From Acidobacteria bacterium UBA2161 (GTDB taxonomy: Bacteria; Acidobacteriota; Vicinamibacteria; Vicinamibacterales; UBA823): a stretch of 64,000 nt of DNA. Of the stretch, positions 52,726 through 61,749 are shown piece by piece; positions within the stretch are counted from its first letter, which is position 1, and the number at the start of each line of letters is the position of its first letter. Below the pieces are notes generated by a model. The model did no database searches, had not been told where the DNA came from, and was given only the letters and a program-made list of their open reading frames with translations. The translations under genes and the position numbers were made by a program. The stretch spans positions 49,348-113,347 of the forward strand of contig DCWN01000026.1 of NCBI GenBank assembly GCA_002328835.1. The letters are read 5' to 3'.

Positions 52726-55718
52726 GCCGGAGCCCCACCGGCACCGGGCTTGAGGATCACGCCCCGGTGCTGCTGCCCGTTCATCTTCACCACGAGCGGC
52801 CCGTCGCACCGGATGTGCCGGACGTAGGTCAGCTCGGTCGTCGCCGGCTGCGCGGCCAGCCACTCCCAATCGACCGACCCCGTGCCCGCCTGCGGGTTCA
52901 CCGTGAAGTAGCCGACGTGGCTGGCCGTGATGTTCTGGAAGAAATGCGAGCCCTCGGAAGGGGCCACGTGCATATCCTCGAACCCGGCCTCGACGATGGC
53001 GCGAGCGCCCGAGATCTGATCCCACGTGGCCGGGATCCCGAGGTGCGGATCCCGCGACCCCCATCGGCCGAGGCCCATCAGGACGTAGGGGGTCCCTGCG
53101 TTCTCGAGCACGGCGTTGAGCTTGGCGATCTCCGCCGCAACATCGCGCGTCTTGGCACGATCGAATCGCTGCGGGTCGACGTAGACCAGATCGCGCACGT
53201 GCTCGATCAGACCGTGTCCGAGCACGGCATCGCTCGCGCAGACCAGGTCGGCCGGATCCACATCGCCGAGCTCCAGCTCGGTCAACTCGCGGGAAAGCGC
53301 CAGCGGACGCAGCTGCAGGAACGCGAACTCGGCCGGCTGGTCGTCGGGCAGGCCAAGATTGCAGGCGAACTCGACCTCCACCGGGCCTCCCGTCGCCGCG
53401 CGCCCCACCTCGAGCAGCGATTGCAGCAACTCCGCCAGCGGAAACACCTTGTGCTTCAGAATCGGCGCAAAGCTAACGAGCCGCAGGCCCGGGCGCGCGA
53501 TGCCATCGTAGATGGCGTCGTTCTCGGGCGAGAACGTCGATCCGACGAAGCGCAAACTCCCGTCGGCTTCGGCACTCTCCAGCCCGAACTGCTGCAGTTC
53601 GAACCGTGAGCTGCCCGCCTCCTCGGACTCGCCCTCGCCAAGCTGCAGCGCATAGAACGACCGCTGCGAGTTGGCGACCATGTCGTCGACCGACGAGAAC
53701 TGCACGACCTGCTGCGGATACGACGGACAGAATCGGAAGCAGGCTTCCCCATCCACCACCGTCGCGCCCAGTCCAAGCGCAACCGCGGCCACGCCGTCCT
53801 CCGCTGTAATCGGCGCGATCGGATAGAAGTTGTGCGAACGCGCCACGCCGGCCACATCGGGATAAAAGCGATCGCCGTGGCGCATCCCGGAGAGCTTCTG
53901 GATGATCACCGCCATCTTTTCTTCTTCGAGGCGATACGGTGACGCGTGCAGGTAGCGCTTCGACCGCTGGCGGAACATGGAGACGTAGACCGCCTTCACG
54001 GCATCGAGCAGCCGTCGCAGCCGACGGGTCGGATCGGTGTCGTCGTTGGGCAGCATCACCGTCTCGTACACGCCGGCGAACGGCTGGTAGGGCGAGTCCT
54101 CGAGCAAGCTCGACGAGCGGACGGCCAGCGGGTAGTTCATCAGCTGAATCAGCTCGCTCAGCTGCTGCTGAATCGGCGCCGGAAAACCGGCCGCGCGAAA
54201 CCGTTCGACCAGCGCGGCGTCGTCGTCGCACTCGATGGCGAAATCGCGGAGGTCGTTCGCGTCGAGAAAGCGGTCGAAGACCTCGGTCGCCAGCACCACC
54301 GCCGGCGGCACCCCGAGGCGGATCCCGGGAAAGCGCGACTCGGGAATCTCCTCGGCCAGCAGCGAGTTGGCGAACGCTAGGCCGCGCCCCTTGCCACCCA
54401 GTGACCCGGCGCCGATCCGGCCGAATGTCCGGGCCGGATCGAAATGTTCCCGCTCGAAGTCCGCGACGATCCCGCGGTGGCGCTGCTCGTTGTAGTCGTG
54501 AATCGCCTGAATCAGCACCTCGCGCAGACCCTCGACCGTGTCGTAGTCGGCGAGCTTGCGCGGCCGCAGGAAGTGCGCCAGTTCGAACTCGGTTCGGGCC
54601 TTGAGCCACCGTGAGAAGTGGTTCCGCTCACCGTGGAAGGCGACGCTGTCCCCCGGCGCCTCGCCCAGCTGTGTCTCGAGCTGCCGGAGGTCCTTCGCGA
54701 CCGAGACGACCGACCCATCGGGTCGCCGGAAGACGAAGTCGCCGAACCCGAATCCGTCGGTCATGAACTGCCGCAGGCTGTGCAGCAAGAACGGCGACCC
54801 CTTGCGGACGTAGAAGACGTTGGCGGCCTTGGCGCGCGCCACGTGGTCGGAGGACCCCGAGCCCGACTGCAGCATGATCGGCACGTCCGGCTGCAGCTCC
54901 CGCACACGCCGTGCGAATTCGAACCCGGAGTTCTTGTCGACCTCGCCACCCCTGGGAAAGCCGACGTCCGAGATCACGCCGAGCACGTCGTCCTGATACT
55001 GCTCGAAGTACTCCCAGGCCTCCTCGTACGACGTGCACAGCAGGATCTTCGGCCGGGCCTGGATGCGCATCAGCTTGTGCGACCGGTTCATCCCGTCCGG
55101 CAGCAGATTGTGCGTGTGGTGCACCAGCTCGGTGTAGATGACCGGCAGAAACGACGAGTAGTAGCGAACGCTGTCCTCGATGACGATGATCGACTGCACG
55201 CCCATCTCGCCGGTGTCGCGGGCAACGTTCATCCGGTCCTCGACGTACTTCACGATGGCCAGGAGGATCCGGACGTCGCCCTGCCAGAGGAAGACCTTGT
55301 TGATCGCCGCGACCTCGGTCGCCGGCGCGAAGCGGTCCAGATCGCGGGTGTCGTAGGCCAGGCCGATGACCGGGGTCTCGAGGCCCGCCGCGGCGATCTC
55401 CCCCGCCAGCTTCGGCGCGTCCATGTCGCCGACGTGCAACGACGTGATGATGAGGTTGTACCGGCTCTCGGCGCGGGCCAGCGCGACGGCCTCGGCTCCG
55501 GTGGAGACGCGGGTCAGGCGCGGCGTATGGTGCAGGTCGAGGTCGAGGAACTCCGTCAGCATGACCTCGCTCAGGCGGCCGTCCTCGGCGAGGATAAAGG
55601 AATCGTAGAGGGTCGAAACGAGGAGGATGTCGTTGACGCGGTAGAGGCCGAGGTCCTGGAAGCTCCGGAGCCGGCTTCCTGAACTGAACGAGAGATCGTC
55701 CGGCCGCGTCTCGGACAT
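52722..55718 (-). CDS. Two receiver-like domains fused to a PEP-synthase/PPDK-type ATP-binding domain
   Basis: A 998-residue protein. Residues about 25-170 are a degenerate receiver-like domain (LYRVNDILLVSTLYDSFILA; LIITSLHVGDMDAPKLAGEI) without the usual acidic pair. Residues about 175-345 are a better receiver (IIVIEDSVRYYSSF; VISDVGFPRGGEVDKNSGFE; MLQSGSGSSDHVARAKAANV). From about 445 follows a PPDK/PEP-synthase N-terminal ATP-grasp domain (RIGAGSLGGKGRGLAFANSL; LAVRSSSLLEDSPYQPFAGV; AEFAFLQLRPLALSRELTEL) and a further C-terminal region of about 200 residues (VLMGLGRWGSRDPHLGIPAT). The phosphohistidine and PEP-binding domains of PEP synthase are missing. It lies between two glutamate dehydrogenase genes. 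Function unknown; perhaps a phosphorylation-controlled kinase. Confidence 0.85.
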
Positions 55719-55806
55719 AGTAAGGAACGTTGGAGGCGGGGCCCGCGCGGGCCGGCGCCACCGCCGGCCCGTTGCCAGACCACGCCAACCCCAGTGAGTT
55801 CTGGGA

Positions 55807-57201
55807 TTAGACGAGTCCCTGGTCGAGCATCGCGTCGGCGACCTTCACGAAGCCGGCTATGTTGGCGCCCATGACGTAGTTGCCCGGGTCGCCGAACCGC
55901 TCCGCGGTCTCGTAACACGCCTGGTGGACCGCCTTCATAATCGTCCGCAGACGTCCGTCCACCTCCTCGCGCGTCCAGCTCATCCGCAGGCTGTTCTGCG
56001 TCATCTCGAGCCCCGAGGTCGCCACGCCGCCGGCGTTGGCGGCCTTGCCCGGCCCGTAGAGGATCTTCGCGTCGAGGAACTGCTTCACGCCGTCGAGTGT
56101 GACCGGCATGTTGGCGCCTTCCGACACCACGGTGACGCCGTTGCGCAGCATGTTGGCGGCATCGACGCTGTTGATCTCGTTCTGCGTCGCGCTCGGAAAC
56201 GCGCACTGCGCCCTGTGATTCCAGAGCGGATTGTGGTCCGCCGACGCATCGGTTGCCGTGAAGACAACATTGTCGAAGCGCTCGGCGTACTCCTTGATCC
56301 GACCGCGGCGAACGTTCTTTAGCTCCTTGACGAACGCCAGCTTGTCGTCGTCGAGGCCGGCCTCGTCGTAGATGTAGCCGCTGGAATCTGAGAGCGTCAC
56401 CGGTCGGCCGCCGAGCTCGAGCAGCTTCTCGACCGTGTACTGCGCAACGTTGCCGCTACCCGACACGAGGCAGATCTTGCCGTGGAGCGTCTTGCTCCGC
56501 GCGGCGAGCATCTCGGCGGCGAAGTACACGGCGCCGTAGCCCGTCGCTTCGGGTCGAATGAGCGACCCGCCCCAGTTCAAGCCCTTGCCGGTCAGCACGC
56601 CGGTGAACTCGTTCCTGAGCCGCTTGTACTGCCCGAACATGAAGCCAATCTCGCGGCCGCCCACGCCGATGTCACCCGCCGGCACGTCGGTGTTGGCGCC
56701 GATATGACGCTGCAGCTCCGTCATGAAACTCTGGCAGAATCGCATCACCTCGCCGTCGCTCTTGCCCTTCGGGTCGAAGTCGGACCCGCCCTTGCCGCCG
56801 CCGATCGGCAGCGTGGTCAGCGCGTTCTTGAAGATCTGCTCGAACGCCAGGAACTTGAGGATGCCGAGGTTGACCGACGGATGGAATCGGAGGCCGCCCT
56901 TGTAGGGGCCGATGGCGCTGTTCATCTCGATGCGGAATCCACGGTTCACGTGGACGTCGCCGCGATCGTCCTGCCACGGCACGCGGAACATGATGACCCG
57001 TTCCGGCTCGACGACGCGCTCGAGGATCTTCCCGCTGCAATAGTCGGGTCGCGCCTCCAGCACGGGGCCCAGCGACTCGAGCACCTCGCCAACGGCTTGA
57101 TGGAACTCCGACTCCGACGGATTCTTCGCCACGACTTCCGCCATCACGTCGGCGACATAGCCCGACACTCCCGACCCCGCTCCCGCGCCCTTCGTCACCA
57201 T
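55807..57201 (-). CDS. gdhA: Glutamate dehydrogenase, NADP-type hexameric (about 464 aa)
   Basis: Assimilatory-type glutamate dehydrogenase. Motifs: FRVPWQDDRGDVHVNRGFRI, IGPYKGGLRFHPSVNLGILK, LTTLPIGGGKGGSDFDPKGK, VPAGDIGVGGREIGFMFGQY, GLNWGGSLIRPEATGYGAVY, the Rossmann stretch CLVSGSGNVAQYTVEKLLEL and ATQNEINSVDAANMLRNGVT. It differs clearly from the 416-residue enzyme encoded at 51475-52725, so the organism has two types of glutamate dehydrogenase in one locus. It lies 88 bp upstream of the receiver/PEP-synthase-like gene on the same strand. Confidence 0.96.
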   Translation of the reverse strand: MVTKGAGAGSGVSGYVADVMAEVVAKNPSESEFHQAVGEVLESLGPVLEARPDYCSGKILERVVEPERVIMFRVPWQDDRGDVHVNRGFRIEMNSAIGPYKGGLRFHPSVNLGILKFLAFEQIFKNALTTLPIGGGKGGSDFDPKGKSDGEVMRFCQSFMTELQRHIGANTDVPAGDIGVGGREIGFMFGQYKRLRNEFTGVLTGKGLNWGGSLIRPEATGYGAVYFAAEMLAARSKTLHGKICLVSGSGNVAQYTVEKLLELGGRPVTLSDSSGYIYDEAGLDDDKLAFVKELKNVRRGRIKEYAERFDNVVFTATDASADHNPLWNHRAQCAFPSATQNEINSVDAANMLRNGVTVVSEGANMPVTLDGVKQFLDAKILYGPGKAANAGGVATSGLEMTQNSLRMSWTREEVDGRLRTIMKAVHQACYETAERFGDPGNYVMGANIAGFVKVADAMLDQGLV

Positions 57202-57249
57202 GCAACCGTCCTCCTCGATGAAGCCGTGGAACCCAACACGTCCATGAGT

Positions 57250-57296
57250 ACGCCTCGAAGGCGTGACAACCTATGAATATACCACGCATGAGGCGT
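57250..57296 (-). promoter_or_regulatory. gdhA extended -10 promoter flanked by AGGCGT inverted repeats
   Basis: Minus-strand TGGTATATT gives a -10 box TATATT (57276-57281) with TG extension, 75 bp before the gdhA start. ACGCCT-CGA-AGGCGT (57250-57264) is a perfect inverted repeat just downstream of the predicted start of transcription. A second imperfect one, ACGC-ATGAG-GCGT (57284-57296), lies just upstream of the -10 box. The pair looks like a repressor operator. Confidence 0.45.
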
Positions 57297-57378
57297 CAGG
57301 CCGCCAGCCTGGCCGCGCCGGATGTCAAGGTCGGGGCTTACGGAGCGGCAGGCAGATCGGCGCGCGGGCCGCCAGCGC

Positions 57379-57407
57379 CTAGCAGTTCGCGGTGAAAGGG
57401 CTGCTAG
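57379..57407. repeat. 29-bp remnant of the 166-bp element at the VWFA gene stop
   Basis: Left terminal repeat CTAGCAGTTCGCGGTGAAAG (57379-57398) is followed after two bases by CTGCTAG (57401-57407), the last 7 bp of the right terminal repeat. As at 40540, the terminal CTAG supplies the TAG stop of the neighbouring gene. Confidence 0.75.
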
Positions 57408-59449
57408 CTCGTCACGCGAATGGCGATGAGTTGCTCGGCGCTCGCGTCGGCGACCGCCGCGGTGAGTGCGATGAGGTACTCGCCCGGCGCCAGGCTCGCG
57501 AGCGGGAGATCGAGCTCGTACGGCGCCGAGGCCTCGGTGGGCACCTGGACGGGCAGGTCGGCCATCGACTGGCCGCCGCGGTTCAACAACCGCGCCGTCA
57601 CCTCGGGCGCGGCCGTCCCGGGCCAGTACGCCTCGACGTGGACAAGCAGCCGGTCGGTGCGCCGGAACTCCCGGCCGGTCTCCGGAATCGGATTCGGATC
57701 GGTTCGCAGCTGACGCATCTCGAACGCGTTCTGCGCGCGGAAGACCCGCGGCGAGCCGAGGGTGACGTCGGTGCCGGTGAGGTCCGGGACGTTGAAGTGC
57801 AGCAGGTCGTTGTCGATGACGCCCCCACCGACGCCGCGCACCGACAGCGCCAGCTGCAGCGCGCCCGGCGCGACGTCGAAGACCGCGCGCCCCGGATCGG
57901 CCGTGCCATCGTCGGAGAGCACCACCGGCCCATCGGGAATCTCGCCCTGGAAGACGCTGACACCGCCGTTCCCGCTGGCGGTCAGGCCGACCTTCGCCGG
58001 TTCGTCCCGCCGCTGGCCCGGCACGCGCGGCGCCGGCCGCCAGACGAAGGTCACCCGGGTGAGTCCATCGTCCCCCTGTCCCATTCCGATCCAGGTCTGC
58101 ACGAACCGCTGGTTCCGTCTGGCGCCGAGCAGCGACAGCGCCAGGTCGACCTCGGAGGGCGTCTCGGGCGCGGCGGACGCCGTCTCGATCCGTTCCAGGT
58201 CCTCCGGCGACATCGCCCAGAAGCCCCGCCGCGCCCGCACGTCGACGTCGTGCCCGGGCACGCGCACCGTGATCTCGTGAAACTGTCCATCGGCCGGCGC
58301 GTCGGCCGAGTTGTAGCCGAGCAGGTAGTAGGTGCTGGCATCGCGCACGGCTCGCTGGAGCCCCTCGCGCGGGTCGTTCGTGTTCACGATGGCGTAGCCA
58401 TCGGTCGTGTCGGAGATCGACCGCAAGGTGTTGATCGTGGCGTTCAGCATGTTGCGATCCGTGGTGAAGCCGACACCTTCGTTGATGTCGAACTCGAACG
58501 AGGCCAGGCCGCGCGGATCCAGCGAGTAGATCGACGTGTTCGCCCGGTTCGCCCCATCGAACAGCCGCTGCAAATCGGTCTGCAGCGACAGATCGGCCGT
58601 CATCTGCATCGCCTGCTCGCGGGGATTGCCGCTCGTCACGAACGGATTCTGCTGACGCGGATCGGCGAGCTGCGTGGCATCGGTCCGGCGCATCTGCGGC
58701 GGCAGGATGTTCGTGAAGCCCTCGCTGACGAGGATCACCGACTTCCGGCCCTCGCGCAGCCCACCGAGATGGGTCACGAGCGCGCGCAGCCCGGTCAGCG
58801 ACACCTCGTTCCGGATCTGCTCCACCGTCATGGCGGGCGCGCGCGCGTACTGGAACTCGAACCGGTTGCGGGGCTCGTAGTCGTACTTCCGCCCCTGGAA
58901 CCGTTTGATCTCCTCGATGATGGCGGCGTGGTTCCGCGTCATCCGTAGGTCCACGAGCGGCGTGAGCGGATACATGACGCCGACCATGTCGGTTGGTGCG
59001 AGCGACTCGACGAACTCGATCAAGGGTTCGCGGACGCGCAGGCTCGAGCCCTGGCGCACGTGGTAGTCGTCGAGAAAGATGGCGAACAGCCGGACGTCGG
59101 GCCTCGCCGCCTCGCGTTCCTCGTCGAATTCGTTGCGGATCGGACGAACCGGGTCGTCAACCAGTGAGGCCGGCGTGATCTGGACCAGCTGAAACGTCTC
59201 GAGGGCCTGGAGCTCGTCGTCCTCGTAGACTTCGAAGTCCTCGATCGTCAGGTCGGTGACCGGGACGTCGTCGTCGTCAGTCACGATGACGTCGACCCGA
59301 ACGAAATTGACGCCGGTGCGGAAGACCGGCTGCTGGGGCGTCGCCTCGGGCTCCTGGGGCGCGGCGTGCCCCGGGCCGCCCAGGGCGGCCGAGAGGAACA
59401 CCGCCAACGGCAGGATCAGCGCCAGCGTCCGTCCGGCCCACGGTCTCAT
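57404..59449 (-). CDS. VWFA-related exported protein (Acidobacteriota type)
   Basis: A 681-residue protein with signal peptide (LALILPLAVFLSAALGGPGHA), a short beta domain (VFRTGVNFVRVDVIVTDDDD; VPVTDLTIEDFEVYEDDELQ) and a von Willebrand A-like domain (RLFAIFLDDYHVRQGSSLRV; REGRKSVILVSEGFTNI) with DDYH in place of a classical DxSxS metal site. A long beta-rich C-terminus follows (TYYLLGYNSADAPADGQFHE; ITVRVPGHDVDVRARRGFWA). This architecture is characteristic of proteins expanded in Acidobacteriota, of unknown role at the cell surface or periplasm. Its TAG stop is part of the repeat remnant. Confidence 0.9.
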   Translation of the reverse strand: MRPWAGRTLALILPLAVFLSAALGGPGHAAPQEPEATPQQPVFRTGVNFVRVDVIVTDDDDVPVTDLTIEDFEVYEDDELQALETFQLVQITPASLVDDPVRPIRNEFDEEREAARPDVRLFAIFLDDYHVRQGSSLRVREPLIEFVESLAPTDMVGVMYPLTPLVDLRMTRNHAAIIEEIKRFQGRKYDYEPRNRFEFQYARAPAMTVEQIRNEVSLTGLRALVTHLGGLREGRKSVILVSEGFTNILPPQMRRTDATQLADPRQQNPFVTSGNPREQAMQMTADLSLQTDLQRLFDGANRANTSIYSLDPRGLASFEFDINEGVGFTTDRNMLNATINTLRSISDTTDGYAIVNTNDPREGLQRAVRDASTYYLLGYNSADAPADGQFHEITVRVPGHDVDVRARRGFWAMSPEDLERIETASAAPETPSEVDLALSLLGARRNQRFVQTWIGMGQGDDGLTRVTFVWRPAPRVPGQRRDEPAKVGLTASGNGGVSVFQGEIPDGPVVLSDDGTADPGRAVFDVAPGALQLALSVRGVGGGVIDNDLLHFNVPDLTGTDVTLGSPRVFRAQNAFEMRQLRTDPNPIPETGREFRRTDRLLVHVEAYWPGTAAPEVTARLLNRGGQSMADLPVQVPTEASAPYELDLPLASLAPGEYLIALTAAVADASAEQLIAIRVTS

Positions 59450-59589
59450 TGATCGCTCACCCGCCTTGTGGCGCTCACCGCCTTAGAGGTTAGGACGCCA
59501 TGATAGCATCTTCGGACTCGTCGCCCGGCCCGCCGCGCGATGTGGGCTGGCTCACTCGTGTGCCGACGACACGCCTCGCGTACGTGACC

Positions 59590-60753
59590 ATGCCCGTCGA
59601 GCCCCCCGCACCGCTCACGACGCTCACCGAAGACGAACGACTGCTACGCGACACCGTCCGCGCGTTCGCCGACGGCGAGATCCGGCCGCTGGTCCGCGAG
59701 ATGGACGAGCAACAGACCATACCGCGCGCATTGCTCGACGGGCTGTTCGCGCTGGGCGTGATGGGCATCGAGGTGCCGGAGGCTCTGGGTGGCGGAGACG
59801 CCAGGTTCTTCCACGCCGTGCTGGCGGTCGAAGCTCTCTCGCGGGTCGATCCAGCGATTGGCGTGCTCGTCGACGTGCAGAACACGCTGGTCGTCAACGC
59901 CATTCGCCGCTGGGGCGACGCGGCGGTGCAGTCGCGCTACCTCCCACGCCTGGCCGCCGACACGGTCGGCGCCTACGCGCTCTCCGAGGCCGGGTCGGGC
60001 AGCGACGCGTTCGCCATGGCCACCCGGGGGGTCGAACGCGGTGACGGCTTCGATTTGACCGGGCGGAAGCTGTGGATCACGAACGCCGCCGAGGCGGACG
60101 TGTTCGTCGTCTTCGCGAACGTCAACCCCGACGCGGGGTATCGCGGTATCACCGCGTTCATCGTCGAACGCGGCGCCACGGGCTTCACCGTCGGCAGCAA
60201 GGAGGACAAGCTCGGGATCCGCGCGAGCAGCACGTGCGAACTCCTGCTCGACAACTGCCACGTGCCAACCAGCCAGGTGCTCGGCGAGGTCGGCAAGGGC
60301 TACAAGGTCGCCATCGAAACGCTGAACGAGGGCCGCATCGGCATCGGCGCGCAGATGATCGGCCTGGCCGACGGCGCGCTCCAGCACGCCATCGCCTACA
60401 CGCAGGAGCGGAAGCAGTTTGGTCGCCCCGTCGCGGACTTTCAGGGCGTCCAGTTCCAGCTCGCGAAGGCCGCGACCGAACTGGAAGCCGCGCGACTCAC
60501 GGTGTACAACGCCGCGCGTCTGCGCGACGCCGGTCGGCCGTTCGTGACCGAGGCCGCCATCTGCAAGCTCTTCTCGTCAGAGGTCGCCGAACGGATCACC
60601 TCGCTGGCCGTGCAACTCTTCGGAGGCTACGGCTACGTGAAGGACTACCCGGTCGAGAAGCTGTACCGCGACGCCAAGATCGGTCAGATCTACGAAGGCA
60701 CGTCGAACCTGCAGCTGCAGACGATCGCCAAGCAGATTCTGGGCAAGGGCTGA
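59590..60753 (+). CDS. Acyl-CoA dehydrogenase (short/branched-chain type)
   Basis: FAD enzyme that oxidises acyl-CoA to 2-enoyl-CoA. The 387-residue protein has LLRDTVRAFADGEIRPLVRE, GAYALSEAGSGSDAFAMATR, LTGRKLWITNAAEADVFVVF, KLGIRASSTCELLLDNCHVP, LNEGRIGIGAQMIGLADGAL, YTQERKQFGRPVADFQGVQF and the C-terminal YRDAKIGQIYEGTSNLQLQT with the catalytic glutamate of short-chain enzymes. The start at MPVEPPAPLTTL is preferred over an ATG 30 codons earlier, which adds an unrelated leader. It fits branched-chain amino-acid or short-chain acyl-CoA breakdown feeding the mutase. Confidence 0.92.
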   Translation: MPVEPPAPLTTLTEDERLLRDTVRAFADGEIRPLVREMDEQQTIPRALLDGLFALGVMGIEVPEALGGGDARFFHAVLAVEALSRVDPAIGVLVDVQNTLVVNAIRRWGDAAVQSRYLPRLAADTVGAYALSEAGSGSDAFAMATRGVERGDGFDLTGRKLWITNAAEADVFVVFANVNPDAGYRGITAFIVERGATGFTVGSKEDKLGIRASSTCELLLDNCHVPTSQVLGEVGKGYKVAIETLNEGRIGIGAQMIGLADGALQHAIAYTQERKQFGRPVADFQGVQFQLAKAATELEAARLTVYNAARLRDAGRPFVTEAAICKLFSSEVAERITSLAVQLFGGYGYVKDYPVEKLYRDAKIGQIYEGTSNLQLQTIAKQILGKG

Positions 60754-60794
60754 CTCTCGCCGGCGGGTGGCGCTGGCGGGAGTCAGGCCGCAGC

Positions 60795-61313
60795 CTATTC
60801 AGATGCCAGCTTGGCGAAGATCGGCCGGAGCTTTTCGGCCGAGCCCTCCAGCGTCTCCGGCAGGACCCGCGACTCTGCCACCGAGGTCATGAAGTTCGTG
60901 TCACCGTCCCAGCGCGGCACGACGTGCATGTGCACGTGATCGACGATGCCGGCGCCACCGGCCCGGCCCAGATTGATCCCGACGTTCAGCCCGTGCGGCC
61001 GGTACGCCTCGGCGAGGGCCCGCTCGGCGAACTGGGTCAGCTCCATCATCTCGGCTCGCTCGGCGGCCGTGGTCGCCGCCAGGCTCGCAACGTGCCGGAC
61101 CGGCACCACCATCAGATGGCCATTGGTGTAGGGATAGAGATTGAGGATGACGTAGCAGGCGGTGCCGCGGAACACGACGAGCGGCGCGTCCGACTGCGTC
61201 GCGGCATCGCAGAACACGCAGCCCTCGGGTCGATCGATGCCCGACACGTAGGTGAATCTCCAGGGAGACCAGAGCCGTTCCACGGCAGACGGGACGACCG
61301 CGACGCCGCCCAT
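60795..61313 (-). CDS. HIT-family nucleotide hydrolase/transferase
   Basis: A 172-residue histidine-triad protein. WSPWRFTYVSG and CVFCDA at the N-terminus resemble Ap4A phosphorylase-like HIT proteins, and NLYPYTNGHLMVVPVRHVAS and the triad DHVHMHVVPRWDGDTNFM are clear. Probable substrates are dinucleoside polyphosphates or nucleotide adducts; not determined. It is third in the leftward rpsA-IHF-HIT run, 30 bp after the IHF gene. Confidence 0.92.
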   Translation of the reverse strand: MGGVAVVPSAVERLWSPWRFTYVSGIDRPEGCVFCDAATQSDAPLVVFRGTACYVILNLYPYTNGHLMVVPVRHVASLAATTAAERAEMMELTQFAERALAEAYRPHGLNVGINLGRAGGAGIVDHVHMHVVPRWDGDTNFMTSVAESRVLPETLEGSAEKLRPIFAKLASE

Positions 61314-61343
61314 GCGGCGCCGAGATCCTGGATCAAAAACGAT

Positions 61344-61697
61344 TCAGTATTGGGGAAGGCCAGTACCGGGCACCGGGGTCGCCGGCGTCGGGGTTGGCGT
61401 CACCGGGGGCGTCGACTCTGACGCCCGGTTGATGAGCTCCTTGAGCTCCTTGCCCGGCTTGAAGTACGGCACCTTCTTCGGCGGCACATCGACCTTGTCG
61501 CCAGTCTTGGGATTCCGCCCCTTGCGGGGTTCACGTTGCCGGAGCCTGAAGCTGCCGAACCCGCGCAGCTCGATCTTCTCGCCGCGATGCAGCGCCGTGA
61601 TGATGCTCTTGAAGACCGTGTCGACGATCACCTCGGAATGCTTCTTCGTGAGGTCGGACACCCGGGAGACCTCCTCGACAAGCTCCGCCTTCGTCAT
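61344..61697 (-). CDS. HU/IHF-family DNA-bending protein with Pro/Thr-rich tail
   Basis: A 117-residue nucleoid protein: MTKAELVEEVSRVSDLTKKH, SIITALHRGEKIELRGFGSF, RLRQREPRKGRNPKTGDKVD, VPPKKVPYFKPGKELKELIN. The length to that point (about 93 residues) and the position right after rpsA match the IHF-beta neighbourhood. It carries an extra 24-residue tail ending PTPTPATPVPGTGLPQY, not seen in standard IHF. AGGAGG lies 5 nt before the ATG. Confidence 0.93.
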   Translation of the reverse strand: MTKAELVEEVSRVSDLTKKHSEVIVDTVFKSIITALHRGEKIELRGFGSFRLRQREPRKGRNPKTGDKVDVPPKKVPYFKPGKELKELINRASESTPPVTPTPTPATPVPGTGLPQY

Positions 61698-61749
61698 GCT
61701 GCCTCCTGCTCGCCCACCGGACCGTCGCCGGCGGCGGCGATCGACGCGC

